Assembly (NCBI GenBank): GCA_037893225.1
Contig: JAZGUH010000323.1
Coordinates: forward strand, 310,001 to 374,000
DNA: 64,000 nt
Origin: Hippasteria phrygiana
Lineage: Eukaryota > Echinodermata > Asteroidea > Valvatida > Goniasteridae
Direction: 5' to 3'
Shown: positions 1 through 15,200 of the stretch, one piece after another
Numbering within the stretch: the stretch's first letter is position 1
Layout of the letters: each line of letters opens with the position of its first letter
Made by a program: the position numbers and the translations under genes
The notes under the pieces: model-generated
Seen by the model: the letters and a program-made list of their open reading frames with translations, nothing else
Database searches by the model: none
What the model was told of the DNA's origin: nothing

Positions 1-3000
1 GTATGTATAGCTTAGATCTGGCGCTACATGTTGCAATCATCGGCGGCTTCCCAGAGTTAAAACTTGTGGAGAAAATTCAAACCTCGCAATGTTTATTTTC
101 TTTCCGGCCAACATCTGTGTACATATTACCGTCTATTTATTGCTCCATGCATGTCAAATTCCCTGGGGTATGGACTTGCTTTACTCATTCATAATTGCAT
201 GAAATATCAACCAAATTCAGTAATTTTGACATGTATGGATAGCTTAGATCTGGCGCTACATGTTGCAATTATCGGCGGCTTCTTAGAGTTAACACTTGTG
301 GAGAAAATTCAAACCTCGCAATGTTTATTTTCTTTCCGGCCAACATCTGTGTGCATATTACCGTCTATTTATTGCTCCATGCATGTCAAATTCCCTGGGG
401 TATGGACTTGCTTTATTCATTCATAATTGCATGAAATATCAACCAAATGCAGTAATTTTGACATGTATGTATAGCTTAGATCTGGCGCTACATGTTGCAA
501 TTATCGGCGGCTTCTTAGAGTTAACACTTGTGGAGAAAATTCAAACCTCGCAATGTTTATTTTCTTCCCGGCCACCATCTGTGTGCAGATTACCTTTTAT
601 TTATTGCTCCATGCATGTCAAATTCCCTGGGGTATGGACTTGCTTTACTCATTCATAATTGCATGAAATATCAACCAAATTCAGTAATTTTGACATGTAT
701 GGATAGCTTAGTTCTGGCGCTACATGTTGCAATTATCGGCGGCTTCTTAGAGTTAAAACTTGTGGAGAAAATTCAAACCTCGCAATGTTTATTTTCTTTC
801 CGGCCAACATCTGTGTACGTGTTACCGTCTATTTATTGCTCCATGCATGTCAAATTCCCTGGGGTATGGACTTGCTTTACTCATTCATAATTGCATGAAA
901 TATCAACCAAATTCAGTAATTTTGACATGTATGGATAGCTTAGATCTGGCGCTACATGTTGCAATTATCGGCGGCTTCCTAGAGTTAACACTTGTAGAGA
1001 AAATTCAAACCTCGCAATGTTTATTTTCTTTCCGGCCAACATCTGTGTACATGTTACCGTCTATTTATTGCTCCATGCCTGTCAAATTCCCTGGGGTATG
1101 GACTTGCTTTACTCATTCATAATTGCATGAAATATCAACCAAATTCAGTAATTTTGACATGTATGGATAGCTTAGATCTGGCGCTACATGTTGCAATTAT
1201 CGGCGGCTTCCTAGAGTTAACACTTGTGGAGAAAATTCAAACCTCGCAATGTTTATTTTCTTTCCGGCCAACATCTGTGTGCAGATTACCTTTTATTTAT
1301 TGCTCCATGCCTGTCAAATTCCCTGGGGTATGGACTTGCTTTACTCATTCATAATTGCATGAAATATCAACCAAATGCAGTAATTTTGACATGTATGTAT
1401 AGCTTAGATCTGGCGCTACATGTTGCAATCATCGGCGGCTTCCCAGAGTTAACACTTGTGGAGACAATTCAAACCTCGCAATGTTTATTTTCTTTCCGGC
1501 CAACATCTGTGTACATATTACCGTCTATTTATTGCTCCATGCATGTCAAATTCCCTGGGGTATGGACTTGCTTTATTCATTCATAATTGCATGAAATATC
1601 AACCAAATGCAGTATTTTTGACATGAATGGATAGCTTAGATCTGGCGCTACATGTTGCAATTATCGGCGGCTTCTTAGAGTTAAAACTTGTGGAGAAAAT
1701 TCAAACCTCGCAATGTTTATTTTCTTTCCGGCCAACATCTGTGTACGTGTTACCGTCTATTTATTGCTCCATGCATGTCAAATTCCCTGGGGTATGGACT
1801 TGCTTTACTCATTCATAATTGCATGAAATATCAACCAAATTCAGTAATTTTGACATGTATGGATAGCTTAGATCTGGCGCTACATGTTGCAATTATCGGC
1901 GGCTTCCTAGAGTTAACACTTGTGGAGAAAATTCAAACCTCGCAATGTTTATTTTCTTCCCGGCCACCATCTGTGTGCAGATTACCTTTTATTTATTGCT
2001 CCATGCCTGTCAAATTCCCTGGGGTATGGACTTGCTTTACTCATTCATAATTGCATGAAATATCAACCAAATGCAGTATTTTTGACATGTATGGATAGCT
2101 TAGATCTGGCGCTACATGTTGCAATCATCGGCGGCTTCCTAGAGTTAAAACTTGTTTAGAAAATTCAAACCTCGCAATGTTTATTTTCTTTCCGGCCAAC
2201 ATCTGTGTACATGTTACCGTCTATTTATTGCTCCATGCATGTCAAATTCCCTGGGGTATGGACTTGCTTTACTCATTCATAATTGCATGAAATATCAACC
2301 AAATTCAGTAATTTTGACATGTATGGATAGCTTAGATCTGGCGCTACATGTTGCAATTATCGGCGGCTTCTTAGAGTTAATACTTGTGGAGAAAATTCAA
2401 ACCTCGCAATGTTTATTTTCTTTCCGGCCAACATCTGTGTGCATATTACCGTTTATTTATTGCTCCATGCATGTCAAATTCCCTGGGGTATGGACTTGCT
2501 TTATTCATTCATAATTGCATGAAATATCAACCAAATGCAGTATTTTTGACATGTATGGATAGCTTAGATCTGGCGCTACATGTTGCAATCATCGGCGGCT
2601 TCCTAGAGTTAAAACTTGTGGAGAAAATTCAAACCTCGCAATGTTTATTTTCTTTCCGGCCAACATCTGTGTACATGTTACCGTCTATTTATTGCTCCAT
2701 GCATGTCAAATTCCCTGGGGTATGGACTTGCTTTACTCATTCATAATTGCATGAAATATCAACCAAATTCAGTAATTTTGACATGTATGGATAGCTTAGA
2801 TCTGGCGCTACATGTTGCAATTATCGGCGGCTTCCTAGAGTTAACATTTGTGGAGAAAATTCAAACCTCGCAATGTCTATTTTCTTCCCGGCCACCATCT
2901 GTGTACATGTTACCGTCTATTTATTGCTCCATGCATGTCAAATTCCCTGGGGTATGGACTTGCTTTATTCATTCATAATTGCATGAAATATCAACCAAAT

Positions 3001-3104
3001 GCAGTATTTTTGACATGTATGGATAGCTTAGATCTGGCGCTACATGTTGCAATCATCGGCGGCTTCCTAGAGTTAAAACTTGTGGAGAAAATTCAAACCT
3101 CGCA

Positions 3105-5074
3105 ATGTTTATTTTCTTTCCGGCCAACATCTGTGTACATGTTACCGTCTATTTATTGCTCCATGCATGTCAAATTCCCTGGGGTATGGACTTGCTTTAT
3201 TCATTCATTCATAATTGGATGAAATATCAACCAAATGCAGTATATTTGACATGTATGGATAGCTTAGATCTGGCGCTACATGTTGCAATCATCGGCGGCT
3301 TCCTAGAGTTAAAACTTGTGGAGAAAATTCAAACCTCGCAATGTTTATTTTCTTTCCGGCCAACATCTGTGTACGTGTTACCGTCTATTTATTGCTCCAT
3401 GCATGTCAAATTCGCAGGGGTATGGACTTGCTTTACTCATTCATAATTGCATGAAATATCAACCAAATTCAGTAATTTTGACATGTATGGATAGCTTAGA
3501 TCTGGCGCTACATGTTGCAATTATCGGCGGCTTCCTAGAGTTAACACTTGTGGAGAAAATTCAAACCTCGCAATGTTTATTTTCTTCCCGGCCACCATCT
3601 GTGTGCAGATTACCTTTTATTTATTGCTCCATGCATGTCAAATTCCCTGGGGTATGGACTTGCTTTACTCATTCATAATTGCATGAAATATCAACCAAAT
3701 GCAGTAATTTTGACATGTATGTATAGCTTAGATCTGGCGCTACATGTTGCAATCATCGGCGGCTTCCCAGAGTTAAAACTTGTGGAGAAAATTCAAACCT
3801 CGCAATGTTTATTTTCTTTCCGGCCAACATCTGTGTACATATTACCGTCTATTTATTGCTCCATGCATGTCAAATTCCCTGGGGTATGGACTTGCTTTAT
3901 TCATTCATAATTGCATGAAATATCAACCAAATGCAGTATTTTTGACATGTATGGATAGCTTAGATCTGGCGCTACATGTTGCAATCATCGGCGGCTTCCT
4001 AGAGTTAACACTTGTGGAGAAAATTCAAACCTCGCAATGTTTATTTTCTTCCCGGCCACCATCTGTTTGCAGATTACCTTTTATTTATTGCTCCATGCCT
4101 GTCAAATTCCCTGGGGTATGGACTTGCTTTATTCATTCATTCATAATTGGATGAAATATCAACCAAATGCAGTATATTTGACATGTATGGATAGCTTAGA
4201 TCTGGCGCTACATGTTGCAATCATCGGCGGCTTCCTAGAGTTAAAACTTGTGGAGAAAATTCAAACCTCGCAATGTTTATTTTCTTTCCGGCCAACATCT
4301 GTGTACGTGTTACCGTCTATTTATTGCTCCATGCATGTCAAATTCGCAGGGGTATGGACTTGCTTTACTCATTCATAATTGCATGAAATATCAACCAAAT
4401 TCAGTAATTTTGACATGTATGGATAGCTTAGATCTGGCGCTACATGTTGCAATTATCGGCGGCTTCCTAGAGTTAACACTTGTGGAGAAAATTCAAACCT
4501 CGCAATGTTTATTTTCTTCCCGGCCACCATCTGTGTGCAGATTACCTTTTATTTATTGCTCCATGCATGTCAAATTCCCTGGGGTATGGACTTGCTTTAC
4601 TCATTCATAATTGCATGAAATATCAACCAAATGCAGTAATTTTGACATGTATGTATAGCTTAGATCTGGCGCTACATGTTGCAATCATCGGCGGCTTCCC
4701 AGAGTTAAAACTTGTGGAGAAAATTCAAACCTCGCAATGTTTATTTTCTTTCCGGCCAACATCTGTGTACATATTACCGTCTATTTATTGCTCCATGCAT
4801 GTCAAATTCCCTGGGGTATGGACTTGCTTTATTCATTCATAATTGCATGAAATATCAACCAAATGCAGTATTTTTGACATGTATGGATAGCTTAGATCTG
4901 GCGCTACATGTTGCAATCATCGGCGGCTTCCTAGAGTTAACACTTGTGGAGAAAATTCAAACCTCGCAATGTTTATTTTCTTCCCGGCCACCATCTGTTT
5001 GCAGATTACCTTTTATTTATTGCTCCATGCCTGTCAAATTCCCTGGGGTATGGACTTGCTTTACTCATTCATAA
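3105..5074. repeat. 4-mer higher-order repeat, two copies (932-bp period)
   Basis: Diagnostic variants recur at an offset of 932 bp (four monomers, one of them 236 bp). Examples are the rare TTCGCAGGGG in place of TTCCCTGGGG (near 3412 and 4344) and the order of the flanking subtypes. Boundaries are approximate because the variant sites are sparse. A 5-mer with 1,164-bp period follows at about 4,800-7,000 and recurs at about 15,900-17,700. Confidence 0.75.
3199..3220. repeat. First 236-bp monomer variant (extra TTCA plus linked C-to-G change)
   Basis: This is the first example of a monomer subfamily in which TTCATTCATAATTGC becomes TTCATTCATTCATAATTGG. It gains one TTCA unit and always carries G instead of C next to it. 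Thirty copies lie in block 1 (the variant ends near 3222, 4154, 5550, 6714, 7414, 8346, 9510, 10442, 11142, 13467, 13935, 15099, 16495, 17659, 18359, 19291, 20919, 23707, 24407, 25339, 26967, 29291, 31151, 36491, 40207, 44155, 45551, 47643, 49039 and 50435). Two lie in block 2 (near 58835 and 60463). The fixed linkage of the two changes indicates one origin followed by copying. Confidence 0.95.
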
Positions 5075-8000
5075 TTGCATGAAATATCAACCAAATGCAG
5101 TAATTTTGACATGTATGTATAGCTTAGATCTGGCGCTACATGTTGCAATCATCGGCGGCTTCCCAGAGTTAAAACTTGTGGAGAAAATTCAAACCTCGCA
5201 ATGTTTATTTTCTTTCCGGCCAACATCTGTGTACATATTACCGTCTATTTATTGCTCCATGCATGTCAAATTCCCTGGGGTATGGACTTGCTTTATTCAT
5301 TCATAATTGCATGAAATATCAACCAAATGCAGTATTTTTGACATGTATGGATAGCTTAGATCTGGCGCTACATGTTGCAATCATCGGCGGCTTCCTAGAG
5401 TTAAAACTTGTGGAGAAAATTCAAACCTCGCAATGTTTATTTTCTTCCCGGCCAACATCTGTGTACATGTTACCGTCTATTTATTGCTCCATGCATGTCA
5501 AATTCCCTGGGGTATGGACTTGCTTTATTCATTCATTCATAATTGGATGAAATATCAACCAAATGCAGTATTTTTGACATGTATGGATAGCTTAGATCTG
5601 GCGCTACATGTTGCAATCATCGGCGGCTTCCTAGAGTTAAAACTTGTGGAGAAAATTCAAACCTCGCAATGTTTATTTTCTTTCCGGCCAACATCTGTGT
5701 ACGTGTTACCGTCTATTTATTGCTCCATGCATGTCAAATTCCCTGGGGTATGGACTTGCTTTACTCATTCATAATTGCATGAAATATCAACCAAATTCAG
5801 TAATTTTGACATGTATGTATAGCTTAGATCTGGCGCTACATGTTGCAATCATCGGCGGCTTCCCAGAGTTAAAACTTGTGGAGAAAATTCAAACCTCGCA
5901 ATGTTTATTTTCTTTCCGGCCAACATCTGTGTACATATTACCGTCTATTTATTGCTCCATGCATGTCAAATTCCCTGGGGTATGGACTTGCTTTATTCAT
6001 TCATAATTGCATGAAATATCAACCAAATGCAGTATTTTTGACATGTATGGATAGCTTAGATCTGGCGCTACATGTTGCAATCATCGGCGGCTTCCTAGAG
6101 TTAACACTTGTGGAGAAAATTCAAACCTCGCAATGTTTATTTTCTTCCCGGCCACCATCTGTTTGCAGATTACCTTTTATTTATTGCTCCATGCCTGTCA
6201 AATTCCCTGGGGTATGGACTTGCTTTACTCATTCATAATTGCATGAAATATCAACCAAATGCAGTAATTTTGACATGTATGTATAGCTTAGATCTGGCGC
6301 TACATGTTGCAATCATCGGCGGCTTCCCAGAGTTAAAACTTGTGGAGAAAATTCAAACCTCGCAATGTTTATTTTCTTTCCGGCCAACATCTGTGTACAT
6401 ATTACCGTCTATTTATTGCTCCATGCATGTCAAATTCCCTGGGGTATGGACTTGCTTTATTCATTCATAATTGCATGAAATATCAACCAAATGCAGTATT
6501 TTTGACATGTATGGATAGCTTAGATCTGGCGCTACATGTTGCAATCATCGGCGGCTTCCTAGAGTTAAAACTTGTGGAGAAAATTCAAACCTCGCAATGT
6601 TTATTTTCTTCCCGGCCAACATCTGTGTACATGTTACCGTCTATTTATTGCTCCATGCATGTCAAATTCCCTGGGGTATGGACTTGCTTTATTCATTCAT
6701 TCATAATTGGATGAAATATCAACCAAATGCAGTATTTTTGACATGTATGGATAGCTTAGATCTGGCGCTACATGTTGCAATCATCGGCGGCTTCCTAGAG
6801 TTAAAACTTGTGGAGAAAATTCAAACCTCGCAATGTTTATTTTCTTTCCGGCCAACATCTGTGTACGTGTTACCGTCTATTTATTGCTCCATGCATGTCA
6901 AATTCCCTGGGGTATGGACTTGCTTTACTCATTCATAATTGCATGAAATATCAACCAAATTCAGTAATTTTGACATGTATGGATAGCTTAGATCTGGCGC
7001 TACATGTTGCAATTATCGGCGGCTTCCTAGAGTTAACACTTGTGGAGAAAATTCAAACCTCGCAATGTTTATTTTCTTTCCGGCCAACATCTGTGTACAT
7101 GTTACCGTCTATTTATTGCTCCATGCCTGTCAAATACCCTGGGGTATGGACTTGCTTTACTCATTCATAATTGCATGAAATATCAACCAAATGCAGTAAT
7201 TTTGACATGTATGTATAGCTTAGATCTGGCGCTACATGTTGCAATCATCGGCGGCTTCCCAGAGTTAAAACTTGTGGAGAAAATTCAAAGCTCGCAATGT
7301 TTATTTTCTTTCCGGCCAACATCTGTGTACATGTTACCGTCTATTTATTGCTCCATGCATGTCAAATTCCCTGGGGTATGGACTTGCTTCATTCATTCAT
7401 TCATAATTGGATGAAATATCAACCAAATGCAGTATTTTTGACATGTATGAATAGCTTAGATCTGGCGCTACATGTTGCAATCATCGGCGGCTTCCTAGAG
7501 TTAAAACTTGTGGAGAAAATTCAAACCTCGCAATGTTTATTTTCTTTCCGGCCAACATCTGTGTACGTGTTACCGTCTATTTATTGCTCCATGCATGTCA
7601 AATTCCCTGGGGTATGGACTTGCTTTACTCATTCATAATTGCATGAAATATAAACCAAATTCAGTAATTTTGACATGTATGGATAGCTTAGATCTGGCGC
7701 TACATGTTGCAATTATCGGCGGCTTCCTAGAGTTAACACTTGTGGAGAAAATTCAAACCTCGCAATGTTTATTTTCTTCCCGGCCACCATCTGTGTGCAG
7801 ATTACCTTTTATTTATTGCTCCATGCCTGTCAAATTCCCTGGGGTATGGACTTGCTTTACTCATTCATAATTGCATGAAATATCAACCAAATGCAGTAAT
7901 TTTGACATGTATGTATAGCTTAGATCTGGCGCTACATGTTGCAATCATCGGCGGCTTCCCAGAGTTAAAACTTGTGGAGAAAATTCAAACCTCGCAATGT

Positions 8001-11000
8001 TTATTTTCTTTCCGGCCAACATCTGTGTACATATTACCGTCTATTTATTGCTCCATGCATGTCAAATTCCCTGGGGTATGGACTTGCTTTATTCATTCAT
8101 AATTGCATGAAATATCAACCAAATGCAGTATTTTTGACATGTATGGATAGCTTAGATCTGGCTCTACATGTTGCAATCATCGGCGGCTTCCTAGAGTTAA
8201 AACTTGTGGAGAAAATTCAAACCTCGCAATGTTTATTTTCTTTCCGGCCAACATCTGTGTACATGTTACCGTCTATTTATTGCTCCATGCAAGTCAAATT
8301 CCCTGGGGTATGGACTTGCTTTATTCATTCATTCATAATTGGATGAAATATCAACCAAATGCAGTATTTTTGACATGTATGGATAGCTTAGATCTGGCGC
8401 TACATGTTGCAATCATCGGCGGCTTCCTAGAGTTAAAACTTGTGGAGAAAATTCAAAACTCGCAATGTTTATTTTCTTTCCGGCCAACATCTGTGTACGT
8501 GTTACCGTCTATTTATTGCTCCATGCATGTCAAATTCCCTGGGGTATGGACTTGCTTTATTCATTCATAATTGCATGAAATATCAACCAAATGCAGTATT
8601 TTTGACATGTATGGATAGCTTAGATCTGGCGCTACATGTTGCAATCATCGGCGGCTTCCTAGAGTTAAAACTTGTGGAGAAAATTCAAACCTCGCAATGT
8701 TTATTTTCTTTCCGGCCAACATCTGTGTACATGTTACCGTCTATTTATTGCTCCATGCATGTCAAATTCCCTGGGGTATGGACTTGCTTTACTCATTCAT
8801 AATTGCATGAAATATCAACCAAATGCAGTAATTTTGACATGTATGTATAGCTTAGATCTGGCGCTACATGTTGCAATCATCGGCGGCTTCCCAGAGTTAA
8901 AACTTGTGGAGAAAATTCAAACCTCGCAATGTTTATTTTCTTTCCGGCCAACATCTGTGTACATATTACCGTCTATTTATTGCTCCATGCATGTCAAATT
9001 CCCTGGGGTATGGACTTGCTTTATTCATTCATAATTGCATGAAATATCAACCAAATGCAGTATTTTTGACATGTATGGATAGCTTAGATCTGGCGCTACA
9101 TGTTGCAATCATCGGCGGCTTCCTAGAGTTAAAACTTGTGGAGAAAATTCAAACCTCGCAATGTTTATTTTCTTTCCGGCCAACATCTGTGTACATGTTA
9201 CCGTCTATTTATTGCTCCATGCATGTCAAATTCCCTGGGGTATGGACTTGCTTTACTCATTCATAATTGCATGAAATATCAACCAAATTCAGTAATTTTG
9301 ACATGTATAGATAGCTTAGATCTGGCGCTACATGTTGCAATTATCGGCGGCTTCCTAGAGTTAACACTTGTGGAGAAAATTCAAACCTCGCAATGTTTAT
9401 TTTCTTTCCGGCCAACATCTGTGTACATGTTACCGTCTATTTATTGCTCCATGCATGTCAAATTCCCTGGGGTATGGACTTGCTTTATTCATTCATTCAT
9501 AATTGGATGAAATATCAACCAAATGCAGTATTTTTGACATGTATGGATAGCTTAGATCTGGCGCTACATGTTGCAATCATCGGCGGCTTCCTAGAGTTAA
9601 AACTTGTGGAGAAAATTCAAACCTCGCAATGTTTATTTTCTTTCCGGCCAACATCTGTGTACGTGTTACCGTCTATTTATTGCTCCATGCATGTCAAATT
9701 CGCAGGGGTATGGACTTGCTTTACTCATTCATAATTGCATGAAATATCAACCAAATTCAGTAATTTTGACATGTATGGATAGCTTAGATCTGGCGCTACA
9801 TGTTGCAATTATCGGCGGCTTCCTAGAGTTAACACTTGTGGAGAAAATTCAAACCTCGCAATGTTTATTTTCTTCCCGGCCACCATCTGTGTGCAGATTA
9901 CCTTTTATTTATTGCTCCATGCATGTCAAATTCCCTGGGGTATGGACTTGCTTTACTCATTCATAATTGCATGAAATATCAACCAAATGCAGTAATTTTG
10001 ACATGTATGTATAGCTTAGATCTGGCGCTACATGTTGCAATCATCGGCGGCTTCCCAGAGTTAAAACTTGTGGAGAAAATTCAAACCTCGCAATGTTTAT
10101 TTTCTTTCCGGCCAACATCTGTGTACATATTACCGTCTATTTATTGCTCCATGCATGTCAAATTCCCTGGGGTATGGACTTGCTTTATTCATTCATAATT
10201 GCATGAAATATCAACCAAATGCAGTATTTTTGACATGTATGGATAGCTTAGATCTGGCGCTACATGTTGCAATCATCGGCGGCTTCCTAGAGTTAACACT
10301 TGTGGAGAAAATTCAAACCTCGCAATGTTTATTTTCTTCCCGGCCACCATCTGTTTGCAGATTACCTTTTATTTATTGCTCCATGCCTGTCAAATTCCCT
10401 GGGGTATGGACTTGCTTTATTCATTCATTCATAATTGGATGAAATATCAACCAAATGCAGTATTTTTGACATGTATGGATAGCTTAGATCTGGCGCTACA
10501 TGTTGCAATCATCGGCGGCTTCCTAGAGTTAAAACTTGTGGAGAAAATTCAAACCTCGCAATGTTTATTTTCTTTCCGGCCAACATCTGTGTACGTGTTA
10601 CCGTCTATTTATTGCTCCATGCATGTCAAATTCCCTGGGGTATGGACTTGCTTTACTCATTCATAATTGCATGAAATATCAACCAAATTCAGTAATTTTG
10701 ACATGTATGGATAGCTTAGATCTGGCGCTACATGTTGCAATTATCGGCGGCTTCCTAGAGTTAACACTTGTGGAGAAAATTCAAACCTCGCAATGTTTAT
10801 TTTCTTTCCGGCCAACATCTGTGTACATGTTACCGTCTATTTATTGCTCCATGCCTGTCAAATACCCTGGGGTATGGACTTGCTTTACTCATTCATAATT
10901 GCATGAAATATCAACCAAATGCAGTAATTTTGACATGTATGTATAGCTTAGATCTGGCGCTACATGTTGCAATCATCGGCGGCTTCCCAGAGTTAAAACT

Positions 11001-12061
11001 TGTGGAGAAAATTCAAAGCTCGCAATGTTTATTTTCTTTCCGGCCAACATCTGTGTACATGTTACCGTCTATTTATTGCTCCATGCATGTCAAATTCCCT
11101 GGGGTATGGACTTGCTTCATTCATTCATTCATAATTGGATGAAATATCAACCAAATGCAGTATTTTTGACATGTATGAATAGCTTAGATCTGGCGCTACA
11201 TGTTGCAATCATCGGCGGCTTCCTAGAGTTAAAACTTGTGGAGAAAATTCAAACCTCGCAATGTTTATTTTCTTTCCGGCCAACATCTGTGTACGTGTTA
11301 CCGTCTATTTATTGCTCCATGCATGTCAAATTCCCTGGGGTATGGACTTGCTTTACTCATTCATAATTGCATGAAATATCAACCAAATTCAGTAATTTTG
11401 ACATGTATGGATAGCTTAGATCTGGCGCTACATGTTGCAATTATCGGCGGCTTCCTAGAGTTAACACTTGTGGAGAAAATTCAAACCTCGCAATGTTTAT
11501 TTTCTTCCCGGCCACCATCTGTGTGCAGATTACCTTTTATTTATTGCTCCATGCATGTCAAATTCCCTGGGGTATGGACTTGCTTTACTCATTCATAATT
11601 GCATGAAATATCAACCAAATGCAGTAATTTTGACATGTATGTATAGCTTAGATCTGGCGCTACATGTTGCAATCATCGGCGGCTTCCCAGAGTTAAAACT
11701 TGTGGAGAAAATTCAAACCTCGCAATGTTTATTTTCTTTCCGGCCAACATCTGTGTACATATTACCGTCTATTTATTGCTCCATGCATGTCAAATTCCCT
11801 GGGGTATGGACTTGCTTTATTCATTCATAATTGCATGAAATATCAACCAAATGCAGTATTTTTGACATGTATGGATAGCTTAGATCTGGCGCTACATGTT
11901 GCAATCATCGGCGGCTTCCTAGAGTTAAAACTTGTGGAGAAAATTCAAACCTTGCAATGTTTATTTTCTTTCCGGCCAACATCTGTGTACATGTTACCGT
12001 CTATTTATTGCTCCATGCATGTCAAATTCCCTGGGGTATGGACTTGCTTTACTCATTCATA

Positions 12062-12298
12062 ATTGCATGAAATATCAACCAAATTCAGTAATGTTTGACA
12101 TGTATGGATAGCTTAGATCTGGCGCTACATGTTGCAATCATCGGCGGCTTCCTAGAGTTAAAACTTGTGGAGAAAATTCAAACCTCGCAATGTTTATTTT
12201 CTTTCCGGCCAACATCTGTGTACGTGTTACCGTCTATTTATTGCTCCATGCATGTCAAATTCGCAGGGGTATGGACTTGCTTTACTCATTCATAATTG
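12062..12298. repeat. Single 233-bp monomer with one-base insertion
   Basis: The usual GTAATTTTGACATG reads GTAATGTTTGACATG here, one base longer. It is the only 233-bp monomer in block 1 and explains the single odd base in the total length. It is a private marker of this copy and was not propagated into the other HOR copies. Confidence 0.85.
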
Positions 12299-15200
12299 CA
12301 TGAAATATCAACCAAATTCAGTAATTTTGACATGTATGGATAGCTTAGATCTGGCGCTACATGTTGCAATTATCGGCGGCTTCCTAGAGTTAACACTTGT
12401 GGAGAAAATTCAAACCTCGCAATGTTTATTTTCTTCCCGGCCACCATCTGTGTGCAGATTACCTTTTATTTATTGCTCCATGCATGTCAAATTCCCTGGG
12501 GTATGGACTTGCTTTACTCATTCATAATTGCATGAAATATCAACCAAATGCAGTAATTTTGACATGTATGTATAGCTTAGATCTGGCGCTACATGTTGCA
12601 ATCATCGGCGGCTTCCCAGAGTTAAAACTTGTGGAGAAAATTCAAACCTCGCAATGTTTATTTTCTTTCCGGCCAACATCTGTGTACATATTACCGTCTA
12701 TTTATTGCTCCATGCATGTCAAATTCCCTGGGGTATGGACTTGCTTTATTCATTCATAATTGCATGAAATATCAACCAAATGCAGTATTTTTGACATGTA
12801 TGGATAGCTTAGATCTGGCGCTACATGTTGCAATCATCGGCGGCTTCCTAGAGTTAACACTTGTGGAGAAAATTCAAACCTCGCAATGTTTATTTTCTTC
12901 CCGGCCACCATCTGTTTGCAGATTACCTTTTATTTATTGCTCCATGCCTGTCAAATTCCCTGGGGTATGGACTTGCTTTACTCATTCATAATTGCATGAA
13001 ATATCAACCAAATGCAGTAATTTTGACATGTATGTATAGCTTAGATCTGGCGCTACATGTTGCAATCATCGGCGGCTTCCTAGAGTTAAAACTTGTGGAG
13101 AAAATTCAAACCTCGCAATGTTTATTTTCTTTCCGGCCAACATCTGTGTACATATTACCGTCTATTTATTGCTCCATGCATGTCAAATTCCCTGGGGTAT
13201 GGACTTGCTTTATTCATTCATAATTGCATGAAATATCAACCAAATGCAGTATTTTTGACATGTATGGATAGCTTAGATCTGGCGCTACATGTTGCAATCA
13301 TCGGCGGCTTCCTAGAGTTAAAACTTGTGGAGAAAATTCAAACCTCGCAATGTTTATTTTCTTCCCGGCCAACATCTGTGTACATGTTACCGTCTATTTA
13401 TTGCTCCATGCATGTCAAATTCCCTGGGGTATGGACTTGCTTTATTCATTCATTCATAATTGGATGAAATATCAACCAAATGCAGTATTTTTGACATGTA
13501 TGGATAGCTTAGATCTGGCGCTACATGTTGCAATCATCGGCGGCTTCCTAGAGTTAAAACTTGTGGAGAAAATTCAAACCTCGCAATGTTTATTTTCTTT
13601 CCGGCCAACATCTGTGTACGTGTTACCGTCTATTTATTGCTCCATGCATGTCAAATTCCCTGGGGTATGGACTTGCTTTACTCATTCATAATTGCATGAA
13701 ATGTCAACCAAATGCAGTAATTTTGACATGTATGTATAGCTTAGATCTGGCGCTACATGTTGCAATCATCGGCGGCTTCCCAGAGTTAAAACTTGTGGAG
13801 AAAATTCAAAGCTCGCAATGTTTATTTTCTTTCCGGCCAACATCTGTGTACATGTTACCGTCTATTTATTGCTCCATGCATGTCAAATTCCCTGGGGTAT
13901 GGACTTGCTTCATTCATTCATTCATAATTGGATGAAATATCAACCAAATGCAGTATTTTTGACATGTATGAATAGCTTAGATCTGGCGCTACATGTTGCA
14001 ATCATCGGCGGCTTCCTAGAGTTAAAACTTGTGGAGAAAATTCAAACCTCGCAATGTTTATTTTCTTTCCGGCCAACATCTGTGTACGTGTTACCGTCTA
14101 TTTATTGCTCCATGCATGTCAAATTCCCTGGGGTATGGACTTGCTTTACTCATTCATAATTGCATGAAATATCAACCAAATTCAGTAATTTTGACATGTA
14201 TGGATAGCTTAGATCTGGCGCTACATGTTGCAATTATCGGCGGCTTCCTAGAGTTAACACTTGTGGAGAAAATTCAAACCTCGCAATGTTTATTTTCTTC
14301 CCGGCCACCATCTGTGTGCAGATTACCTTTTATTTATTGCTCCATGCATGTCAAATTCCCTGGGGTATGGACTTGCTTTACTCATTCATAATTGCATGAA
14401 ATATCAACCAAATGCAGTAATTTTGACATGTATGTATAGCTTAGATCTGGCGCTACATGTTGCAATCATCGGCGGCTTCCCAGAGTTAAAACTTGTGGAG
14501 AAAATTCAAACCTCGCAATGTTTATTTTCTTTCCGGCCAACATCTGTGTACATATTACCGTCTATTTATTGCTCCATGCATGTCAAATTCCCTGGGGTAT
14601 GGACTTGCTTTATTCATTCATAATTGCATGAAATATCAACCAAATGCAGTATTTTTGACATGTATGGATAGCTTAGATCTGGCGCTACATGTTGCAATCA
14701 TCGGCGGCTTCCTAGAGTTAAAACTTGTGGAGAAAATTCAAACCTCGCAATGTTTATTTTCTTTCCGGCCAACATCTGTGTACATGTTACCGTCTATTTA
14801 TTGCTCCATGCATGTCAAATTCCCTGGGGTATGGACTTGCTTTACTCATTCATAATTGCATGAAATATCAACCAAATTCAGTAATTTTGACATGTATGGA
14901 TAGCTTAGATCTGGCGCTACATGTTGCAATTATCGGCGGCTTCCTAGAGTTAACACTTGTGGAGAAAATTCAAACCTCGCAATGTTTATTTTCTTTCCGG
15001 CCAACATCTGTGTACATGTTACCGTCTATTTATTGCTCCATGCATGTCAAATTCCCTGGGGTATGGACTTGCTTTATTCATTCATTCATAATTGGATGAA
15101 ATATCAACCAAATGCAGTATTTTTGACATGTATGGATAGCTTAGATCTGGCGCTACATGTTGCAATCATCGGCGGCTTCCTAGAGTTAAAACTTGTGGAG

